From CAZNXJ01 sp964577115 (GTDB lineage: Bacteria > Planctomycetota > Planctomycetia > Pirellulales > Pirellulaceae), in contig CAZNXJ010000059.1 in NCBI GenBank assembly GCA_964577115.1, positions 1 through 12,360 of the forward strand: a stretch of 12,360 bases of DNA, read 5' to 3'. The position numbers and the translations under genes are program-made. The notes under the pieces are model-generated. The model ran no database searches, was not told where the DNA came from, and saw only the letters and a list, made by a program, of their open reading frames with translations. Positions 7,111-12,360 of the stretch are shown here, in pieces. The first letter of the stretch is position 1, and every line of letters begins with the position of its first letter.

Positions 7111-9414
7111 TCAGGTGGTGGCGTGGCGCGAGTAATAGTAGTAGGCGTCTTCCGAGCAGCCGGCGACAACCGCACCGAGCACCGGTACGCCGACATCGTT
7201 AAGGATGCGGCAGGTCGAGGCCAATTTGTCTGTCTGACTTACGTCGCGGAGCACCGACAGCACGACGCCGTCGCAGTACTGCGCCAAGATTCGCGTATCG
7301 GCGGTGGGCAGGACAGGGGCGGCATCGACGATGACAAAATCGAACTCGTCCCGGAGCTGCACAAACAATTCCGGCAACCGACCTACAGCGGCTTCGCGCG
7401 AGATCCGGCGGTCGGTACGGCCGGCGGCGAGCACGCGGAGGTTCTCGATCTCGGTGGGCTGAGCGGCTTCCTCAAGCGTGGCTGTTTGCAGGAGCAGTTC
7501 GCCGATGCCAGGCGACGCTTCCAGCCCAAACAGGTTGTGCACGCTGGGACGTCGGAGGTCGAAATCGACGAGCAGTGTCCTGAGTCCGGCGGCAGCGATG
7601 CTGACGGCCAGGTTGCGCGAGAGCGTCGATTTCCCTTCGCCCGCGACGGCGCTGGTGACCAGGATCACCCGGTGCTGATGATTGTCTGCACGGCGCATCA
7701 GCATGGCGGCGACCGTGTCGACCGAATCGCGCAGACGCCACTGCCAGGGCACTTCGTCGTCGGTGGCGACCGGCAGGCGCCGAGCGGCTTTGGACGGAAG
7801 GCGGGGGATTGCGCCGAGTACGTGAATGCCGACGTTCTCGGCGACCGTCTCGACACCATCGATGTGCTTCCGCGAGATATCGCGCCAGACGAGCAGCCCG
7901 CCGGGGGCCACCAGGCCCACTAGCCCCAGCATGGCGGTTATCATCAGCGGCTTTTTCTTGTCCTTGATCACCGCTTTTTCTGCGTTACTCAGCATCGTGA
8001 TTCGCGAACTGCCTTTCAGTTCGATCTTCGTTCGCTCGATCTCGCCGCCCACCTGCGCAAGGACCGCGTCGAGCCCTTCGATCTCGGCACGCATCATTTC
8101 GACGTCGACGGACGAGCGGCCGAACTTTTTGGCTTCTTCTTCTAATTTGGCGACTTCTGCGGCGAGCTCGGCTTCCTGCTGCTGGAGGATAGCGACGCGC
8201 AGGGTGACGTCTTCCAATTCGTTTTTGGGAGTGGTGATGCCGCGCGAAGCACTGCGTGCGACGAGCAGCTTCCGCAGATGTTCCTGCCGCGCCGCGAGCT
8301 TCGATTCCAGTTCTTCGAGACGGGGCTGGTGCTTCGCCAGGTACGGTTTCGCAGCGTCTTCCTTGAGGCTGCTTTGGATGTAGGACAGGTGCTCTTTGAG
8401 CTTTTCGATTTCTGCTTGCAGGTTGTTGCTGATCGAATCCGTCATGATCAGCTCCTGAAGCTCGACTTCGGAAAAGTCGATTGATTCGTGTGCTATGGCA
8501 GCGACCGATAGATCCTTGTTTGACCCGTCCTGGCTGCTAGTTGTGGCCGACTCGGCACTTGCCTGAGCAACTTCGCCGCGGCGCTGCTTGAGGATGTCGA
8601 GCTCGCCCTGGGCGCGCATGAGCTCGAACCGTGTCTTCGTCAGTTCGTTGCGCACGAGTCCGAACTGCTGGACGGCGCCCTGCTGGGCCAGGCTGAGCGA
8701 ATCGCTGTCGCTCGTGCCGAGCGTATCGGCGAGCCGCCGGAGCTCGGCGCGCCGGCTGCGGGCCTTGCCTTCGGCTTCGGCATACACCCGTTCGAGGTTC
8801 TCGAGCCGCTGGGTGCGTTCCTCTTGCTGAGCGAGGATGACCTCGTCCATGTAGGCCCCGACCACCGCATCTACAATCTTCTGTGCGGCGTCGCCATCCT
8901 GGCAGGTGATCGATACCTGCATAATTTCCGCATCGCCCGGGAACTCGACTTTCAATTCCTTTTGCAGCCATTCAATGGCATTCGGGACGTCGCGAAGGGG
9001 CGGCAGCGACGCGACGCCGTCGCGGGCAAGTGCGTTGTTCAAGACGAAGGGGGTAAAAAGCAACTGCTTTTGAGTGTTCTTGAACGTCTTGAAGTCATTG
9101 CGTGCCGAGCGGTCGGCGGTTTCAAAAACGAGCGGTGTGTCGGCGGCGGCGATACGCAGGTAGGCCGACGAGGTGTATTTGGGGCGCTGGAACATCCAGG
9201 CGCCAGCGGCCAGCGGTCCGGCGCAGAGGAGGCCGAGTACGGTGGCAGCGAGCCATTGGCGGCGCAGGGAGTTGAGGATCGCCGTCATGGGCAGCCCGCC
9301 CGCTTCGTCGGGAGGCGGTGCGCTGCGGAAGGCGATGGGCTGCACGAGTTGCGCGCCGGTCGGACCGCCTGCCGGTGTCGTTATCAGCTCGCTCTTAACT
9401 TCGGGCGTATTCAC
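7111..9414 (-). CDS. Polysaccharide biosynthesis tyrosine autokinase (Wzc-like, fused Wzz and BY-kinase domains)
   Basis: This inner-membrane chain-length regulator and ATP-dependent tyrosine autokinase cycles between phosphorylated states to control polysaccharide polymerisation and export. The protein has 767 residues. It starts with a proline-rich cytoplasmic tail, then TM1 at about 54-75, a Wzz-type periplasmic part with long coiled coils (about 200-280 and 330-470), and TM2 at about 490-509. The kinase follows: Walker A SAVAGEGKST at 588-597, Walker A' LLVDFDLRRP at 614-623, Walker B FVIVDAAP at 693-700, and four adjacent tyrosines at 758-761 near the C-terminus as the autophosphorylation cluster. 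I chose GTG 9414 because GAGGA lies 7 bases before it. The frame also offers GTG 9438, which adds 8 residues but has no ribosome site. It lies between exosortase and epsI on the same strand, evidently in one operon. Its partner outer-membrane channel is not in the window. Confidence 0.93.
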   Translation of the reverse strand: MNTPEVKSELITTPAGGPTGAQLVQPIAFRSAPPPDEAGGLPMTAILNSLRRQWLAATVLGLLCAGPLAAGAWMFQRPKYTSSAYLRIAAADTPLVFETADRSARNDFKTFKNTQKQLLFTPFVLNNALARDGVASLPPLRDVPNAIEWLQKELKVEFPGDAEIMQVSITCQDGDAAQKIVDAVVGAYMDEVILAQQEERTQRLENLERVYAEAEGKARSRRAELRRLADTLGTSDSDSLSLAQQGAVQQFGLVRNELTKTRFELMRAQGELDILKQRRGEVAQASAESATTSSQDGSNKDLSVAAIAHESIDFSEVELQELIMTDSISNNLQAEIEKLKEHLSYIQSSLKEDAAKPYLAKHQPRLEELESKLAARQEHLRKLLVARSASRGITTPKNELEDVTLRVAILQQQEAELAAEVAKLEEEAKKFGRSSVDVEMMRAEIEGLDAVLAQVGGEIERTKIELKGSSRITMLSNAEKAVIKDKKKPLMITAMLGLVGLVAPGGLLVWRDISRKHIDGVETVAENVGIHVLGAIPRLPSKAARRLPVATDDEVPWQWRLRDSVDTVAAMLMRRADNHQHRVILVTSAVAGEGKSTLSRNLAVSIAAAGLRTLLVDFDLRRPSVHNLFGLEASPGIGELLLQTATLEEAAQPTEIENLRVLAAGRTDRRISREAAVGRLPELFVQLRDEFDFVIVDAAPVLPTADTRILAQYCDGVVLSVLRDVSQTDKLASTCRILNDVGVPVLGAVVAGCSEDAYYYYSRHATT

Positions 9415-9457
9415 GGAAAGATCCTCGTCTCGTTCCACTAGGACTTACAGGAACTTG

Positions 9458-10420
9458 TCAGCTCTGTACCGGTACTAGCTTCCGCTTGGGTTTGTGTTTT
9501 GTGGAGGGGGTGCGGACTCGGTCGTCGTCCCGCGGCAACATGACCTTGGATAGCAGCCATAGTTCCAGGGCGACGAGCACCATCGCGACGGGCATCATCA
9601 GCCAGCCGGCCAGGTCATGAAACAATGTCGATGCCAGTTCCGGATCGCCATATTCGAAGGCAATCCCCGTGACGGCGATACGGAATACATTCGCGGCGAT
9701 ACCGATGGCCGGCGCGCTGAGCAGCAGAACGACCTTTTGCCAGAGGGGCCGGTCGAGAATGAAGCAGGCGGCCATTGTCAGGGCACAGAACGACGTCAGC
9801 ATGCGCAGCCCGTTACAGGCTTCGGCCACGCCGATGCTCTCGGTGGTCAGCCAGATGACGTTTCCTTGTGATACGGCGGGAATGCCGATGACCTGAAGCA
9901 GGTAAGTGCTGCACATGGTCGCGATTGACTGCAAGTTGGCGCTCAGCAAATTTCCGAGCGTGCGCGGCAGCGGGAACATAAAGATAAGGAAGACGAGCGC
10001 GGGCCAGCCCCATCGGAGCGCCCGAAAGCCACCGGCGCAGAGCGTGATGCCCACGAGCAGTGGCAAAAGCGACACGGATTCAATAGTGATGGCCCGGTAG
10101 TAGATGCCGGCGCAGCGCATGGCGACGCCGGCCAGCACGACGACTGCGCCCAGTGCGAAGCTGAACCAGCCGGCTTTGTCGGTGAACGTGGGGCGCATTT
10201 CGCGCCGGATCCAGAGCAGAACCCCGGCGACGACGGGCACGAGGAACCCGTGCGACATGTCGGGGTTTTTGTTCCAAGCGTTTAATAGCCAGCGCAGGAT
10301 GGGGGCGTAGCTAATGGCGACGAGCGCCACCACACAGGCTGCCAGCGCGAGAGGCAGCAGGGGGGCGCGCGAGGAGGAGTTATTGCTGGCTTGCAAACTA
10401 CCCGGTGATTCCTTGGGCAT
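9458..10420 (-). CDS. xrt: Exosortase (EpsH/Xrt family)
   Basis: Exosortase is a multi-pass membrane cysteine transpeptidase that recognises the C-terminal PEP-CTERM signal of exported proteins, cleaves it and is believed to attach the protein to another envelope molecule. The 320-residue protein has about eight hydrophobic segments. It keeps the three invariant active-site residues: Cys202 in EACNGLRM, Arg247 in NVFRIA and His268 in FHDLAGW. SHGFLVP at 56-62 and FPLPRTLGN at 149-157 are further family motifs. The last 25 residues form a charged, Lys/Arg-rich tail, longer than the catalytic core needs. The start is ATG 10420, with an AT-rich leader and no Shine-Dalgarno. Its TGA lies 43 bases before the preferred start of the kinase gene (19 before the alternative start), so the two are co-transcribed. 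A PEP-CTERM substrate gene lies just upstream. The subfamily (XrtA or another) cannot be assigned by eye. Confidence 0.95.
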   Translation of the reverse strand: MPKESPGSLQASNNSSSRAPLLPLALAACVVALVAISYAPILRWLLNAWNKNPDMSHGFLVPVVAGVLLWIRREMRPTFTDKAGWFSFALGAVVVLAGVAMRCAGIYYRAITIESVSLLPLLVGITLCAGGFRALRWGWPALVFLIFMFPLPRTLGNLLSANLQSIATMCSTYLLQVIGIPAVSQGNVIWLTTESIGVAEACNGLRMLTSFCALTMAACFILDRPLWQKVVLLLSAPAIGIAANVFRIAVTGIAFEYGDPELASTLFHDLAGWLMMPVAMVLVALELWLLSKVMLPRDDDRVRTPSTKHKPKRKLVPVQS

Positions 10421-10844
10421 GTTTCACAATCACAATTTGAGCGAAGGGCCTGCCGGATTTTCCGCGCAGGGGAGGCTATCTGCACCGCTGGGAATAACGG
10501 GGCATCATCGGCGAACGTCCGGCGCACGAACGCTCAGGAAAACATTGCCCGGCGGGCTCATGCGCACACGGGATTTCCGCCTGGGCAAGATCTAGACGAC
10601 AGTCGATCCTTCGACTTCATGAGGGTTCAGCATACTTGGCCTCTCCCCCCAGATCAAGGATTTGGCGCGGCGGGGTCTTGCGAGATTTCCATGCCCCGTT
10701 CGGATTATTCCAGCGCGCGATAAGCCGGTAGAAATGTGACGCGCGGTGGACTTTGCGTTTGGGTGAGCCGGGCCGCCTTAAAGGATGGCTTAACGGCGCC
10801 GGGAAACGCGGCGAGAAGTGGTGATCGAGGTGCGCTGCAAAAGC
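10421..10844. other. Gene-free region upstream of the exosortase
   Basis: About 420 bases lie between the exosortase start and the terminator of the PEP-CTERM gene. The open frames here are short and unlike any protein I know. The region holds the candidate promoter, a small hairpin, and just before the exosortase start a short AT-rich stretch with ATTGTG twice in tandem on the minus strand. I see no tRNA, riboswitch or mobile element. Confidence 0.5.
10629..10657 (-). promoter_or_regulatory. Candidate sigma70-type promoter for the exosortase operon
   Basis: On the minus strand TTGATC (10657-10652, 4 of 6) is followed by a spacer of exactly 17 bases and TATGCT (10634-10629, 4 of 6). Transcription would start near 10622, leaving a leader of about 200 bases before ATG 10420. 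A small 6-bp hairpin (AGTCGA/TCGACT, 10601-10616) would lie in that leader. I looked for a sigma54 GG-N10-GC element, common upstream of proteobacterial PEP-CTERM genes, and found none. Confidence 0.35.
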
Positions 10845-10886
10845 AAAAAAATGTGGCCAGGCAGCGGAACGTGCCTCTGCCTGGCC
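10845..10886 (-). terminator. Intrinsic terminator of the PEP-CTERM gene
   Basis: A perfect 10-bp stem (GGCCAGGCAG 10886-10877 with CTGCCTGGCC 10864-10855 on the minus strand) and a 12-base loop are followed by ACA and seven Ts (10851-10845). It lies 67 bases after the stop of the PEP-CTERM gene and separates it from the exosortase operon. Confidence 0.88.
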
Positions 10887-10912
10887 GTGGAATTCTTCAA
10901 AATCGCTTGCGG

Positions 10913-10936
10913 GATCGCTCGCCGAGGCCAGCGATC
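10913..10936 (-). repeat. Hairpin in the 3' untranslated region of the PEP-CTERM gene
   Basis: A perfect 7-bp inverted repeat (GATCGCT/AGCGATC, 10913-10919 with 10930-10936) has a 10-base loop. It lies between the stop codon and the terminator. No T-run follows directly, so it is an extra hairpin ahead of the real terminator, possibly a stabiliser. Confidence 0.5.
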
Positions 10937-10953
10937 ACGACGAGCGGAGTCGG

Positions 10954-11255
10954 TCAGGCCGTTGTCTTACGGCGGCGCAGGCCGCGTCCGACAAAGGCGA
11001 GCCCGCCGAACGCACCCCAGAGGGCGAGCGTGGTCGGCTCGGGGACAACCGCGGTGCTGGCACTGACNNNNNNNNNNNNNNNNNNNNNNNNNNNNNNNNN
11101 NNNNNNNNNNNNNNNNNNNNNNNNNNNNNNNNNNNNNNNNNNNNNNNNNNNNNNNNNNNNNNNNNNNGAACGGTCAGCAGACCGGCGTCCACATGAGTAG
11201 TGATCGACGCTAGCAGGCCGAGGCCTGCTAGAGCGATCAAGAATTTTCGCAACAT
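10954..11255 (-). CDS. PEP-CTERM domain protein, interrupted by an assembly gap
   Basis: This is a likely exosortase substrate: exported by Sec, held by its C-terminal anchor and processed at the PEP motif. Only the two ends are readable. The N-terminus from ATG 11255 is a signal peptide (MLRKFLIALAGLGLLASI, then THVDAG); AGGA lies 10 bases before the ATG. The C-terminus (10954-11067, 37 residues) has all three PEP-CTERM parts: the motif VPEPTTLAL, a hydrophobic stretch and a basic end, GLRRRKTTA. Between them lie exactly 100 Ns (11068-11167), the usual placeholder for a gap of unknown size. The two ends are in different frames across the placeholder; for one intact gene the true gap must be 2 modulo 3, so this is not evidence of a frameshift. 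The mature domain and length are unknown. If the gap is long, the two ends could belong to different genes. Confidence 0.85.
11068..11167. other. Assembly gap of 100 Ns
   Basis: A run of exactly 100 undetermined bases lies inside the PEP-CTERM gene. The round number marks a scaffold gap whose real length is not known. Any open frame read through it is meaningless. Confidence 0.97.
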
Positions 11256-11310
11256 GATAAATCGTTCCTGGAAAGAGAAATTGTGCACGTAAGCCTATTG
11301 GGGTCGAGCG

Positions 11311-11344
11311 AAAAACCAAGCGGCGGCGGCTGGGCAGTGCCGCC
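11311..11344 (-). terminator. Weak terminator-like hairpin upstream of the PEP-CTERM gene
   Basis: On the minus strand GGCGGC (11344-11339) can pair with GCCGCC (11330-11325) across 8 bases, and five Ts follow 9 bases later (11315-11311). The distance to the T-run is too long for a standard terminator. It may end the transcript of the gene at 11979-11374 or lie in a shared leader. Confidence 0.25.
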
Positions 11345-11373
11345 TGCCTGGTAACTACGACCGAAACGGGTTT

Positions 11374-11979
11374 TTATGCACATTTCGGCGGCCGGAAGAG
11401 GCGGCTCGCGATTTCAGGAGGAACGTGATCGTCGGGTTCTCGTTCGAGCTTCCCGACGAGCGGTAGAGGTGGCACGGGGACCGCAGTGCCCAGTGCCACG
11501 GGTAGGTCGATGCTTCGGGGAAAACTGTTCCCGTCGCTCATGCCCGACCCGGCGGGCAGCTGGCGATAGGTTTGCGCGCCGGCCTCTAGGAACAGCTGGA
11601 TCCAGTCGTCGACGACTTGCGGCAGCTGTTCGAGCAGGCTCGCACGGTGGTGCTCGTCGACTTGCCCCCACTTCTTCGTCAGCGACTCGGCGGGCACAAA
11701 CAGCAGCTCGGTGGTGGAAACCGAGATCACCGAAACGAGCCCTTCGGTGGCGAGTTGGGGCAGGGCGTCGGCATCCGAGCTTTCGGTGCGTGGCGATGCG
11801 GACAGCGTGGCGACGCGCGCGGCCAAATCCAGTGTAGCCGGCTCGGGGGCTCGCCCATCAACCTCCATCAGCACCGCACCGAACCCGGCGCTGGGGCTCA
11901 GCAATGCTAAGACCACCGCCACGAGCGACATGCCGGCGGCGTGGCCGAGGCAAATCCAATTGTGTGGGCGACGGTTCAT
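11374..11979 (-). CDS. Secreted protein of unknown function
   Basis: I do not recognise this family. The 201-residue protein starts at ATG 11979, with GAGAAG 6 bases before it. The frame runs on to a GTG at 12042, but that would put 21 non-signal-like residues ahead. The N-terminus is basic, then hydrophobic (about 16-34, ending AGFGA), which fits a Sec signal peptide, so the product is probably periplasmic or secreted. The rest is acidic and soluble-looking, with a helical part (about 110-140, ASLLEQLPQVVDDWIQLFLE), a proline-rich segment VPVPPLPLVG and no membrane helix. Just after the signal sequence is APEPATLDL (44-52), which resembles the PEP core but is in the wrong place and lacks the membrane helix and basic tail. 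It lies 118 bases upstream of the PEP-CTERM gene, so the two may share a transcript. Confidence 0.7.
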   Translation of the reverse strand: MNRRPHNWICLGHAAGMSLVAVVLALLSPSAGFGAVLMEVDGRAPEPATLDLAARVATLSASPRTESSDADALPQLATEGLVSVISVSTTELLFVPAESLTKKWGQVDEHHRASLLEQLPQVVDDWIQLFLEAGAQTYRQLPAGSGMSDGNSFPRSIDLPVALGTAVPVPPLPLVGKLEREPDDHVPPEIASRLFRPPKCA

Positions 11980-12060
11980 TGTGTGCTTCTCGCTGCGGCC
12001 CGCCACACGCGGCGGCGCCGCGGATCCCGCGGATGATAACACAATCCGCCAATGCCCGTC

Positions 12061-12088
12061 ATGCTAGTCGTTCGTGGGGGCAAGTCAA
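12061..12088 (-). promoter_or_regulatory. Candidate sigma70-type promoter for the secreted protein gene
   Basis: On the minus strand TTGACT (12088-12083, 5 of 6) is followed by a 16-base spacer and TAGCAT (12066-12061, 4 of 6). Transcription would start near 12053, about 75 bases before ATG 11979. This is the best promoter match in the window. It lies in a gene-free stretch between the partial right-edge gene and the secreted protein gene. Confidence 0.45.
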
Positions 12089-12180
12089 GAGAATTGCGCG
12101 AGCCTTGCGGCATTTTTAGATTAACGCGGTCGGGTGGGCAGGGTTCGAGGTTCAGGGGGGAATCAGGATGCCGGTCGAAA

Positions 12181-12360
12181 TCATGATTTCCGCCACTCCA
12201 TCCGCGCCAGCCACATCCAATCCGCGCTCACCCCGGGCAATGCGTTTTGCACCCACCGACGGTGCAAATCGTGGAAGCAGTCCGCGCCCCAACCGGCCTG
12301 CCGCGAAGCGGCGGCCTCCGCGCCGCCCCGCCGAAGCGCGAGCCGCAGCGCGGCGGATCC
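12181..12360 (-). CDS. C-terminal 59 residues of an unidentified protein (5' part beyond the window)
   Basis: The minus-strand frame is open from the right edge (12360) to a TGA at 12183-12181. The translated tail (for example AGWGADCFHDLHRRWV, later SADWMWLARMEWRKS) is rich in Trp, Arg and amphipathic helix-like stretches. Its codons mostly end in G or C, as in the genes around it. That, the strand and the gene-free stretch after the stop suggest a real gene end. The segment is too short to name a family. It could also be a chance open frame, since GC-rich DNA has few stops. Confidence 0.45.
   Translation of the reverse strand, partial: GSAALRLALRRGGAEAAASRQAGWGADCFHDLHRRWVQNALPGVSADWMWLARMEWRKS

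Noticed and set aside
10600..10620. A 20-codon minus-strand frame beginning at an ATG near 10621 as a leader peptide.
   Set aside because: There is no ribosome site and no regulatory residue run; chance explains it.
10657..10685. A sigma54-like element (GG and TTGC) upstream of the exosortase on the plus strand.
   Set aside because: The spacing between GG and GC is 9 or 14, not 10, and it faces away from the exosortase.
10736..11319. Open frames on both strands reading through the run of Ns.
   Set aside because: They are artefacts of the 100-base placeholder. Only the signal peptide end and the PEP-CTERM end on the minus strand are real coding sequence.
11821..11850. APEPATLDL in the secreted protein as a PEP-CTERM sorting signal.
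   Set aside because: A sorting signal must be at the C-terminus with a membrane helix and basic residues after it. Here it follows the signal peptide, so it cannot work as one.
1..12360. CRISPR arrays, tRNA or rRNA genes, insertion sequences, attachment sites, toxin-antitoxin or phage-defence genes.
   Set aside because: I looked on both strands and saw no tandem spaced repeats, cloverleaf sequences, transposase motifs or defence-family domains.

Overview
The window looks like a piece of a high-GC, Gram-negative-type chromosome. It is probably a planctomycete (Pirellulales-like). The reasons are an exosortase with a PEP-CTERM target, a Wzc-type tyrosine autokinase, a very large TPR protein, poor Shine-Dalgarno sequences and high GC. 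The phylum is an inference from gene content. Every gene I can support lies on the minus strand, so transcription runs from high to low coordinates.

In transcription order: (1) the last 59 codons of an unrecognised gene entering from the right edge (12360-12181); (2) a secreted protein of unknown function (11979-11374) behind a plausible sigma70-type promoter; (3) a PEP-CTERM protein gene (11255-10954) whose middle is lost in a run of exactly 100 Ns, followed by two hairpins, the second a textbook intrinsic terminator; (4) about 420 bp without a gene, holding a candidate promoter; (5) a compact cluster of exosortase (10420-9458), Wzc-like polysaccharide tyrosine autokinase (9414-7111) and EpsI-type exosortase-associated protein (7017-6370), closed by an intrinsic terminator that contains the epsI stop codon; (6) a 1422-residue membrane-anchored TPR protein (6233-1965), whose leader carries a perfect hairpin with a UUCG loop; (7) about 400 bp without a gene; (8) a WbaP/WcaJ-type polyprenyl-phosphate sugar phosphotransferase (from 1565), whose C-terminus is cut by the left edge.

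Together these form part of a PEP-CTERM/exosortase and exopolysaccharide locus. The sugar phosphotransferase would load the first sugar on undecaprenyl phosphate. The Wzc-like kinase would control chain length and export. The TPR protein probably scaffolds the assembly, like PrsT of proteobacterial PEP-CTERM loci. The exosortase would recognise and cleave the PEP-CTERM tail of cargo, with EpsI as its partner. No outer-membrane export channel, flippase or polymerase is visible, so the locus must continue outside the window or be scattered.

The parts are known families. What stands out is the gene order (kinase between exosortase and EpsI), the size of the TPR protein, and a set of RNA hairpins at gene boundaries. 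I do not see a wholly new system.
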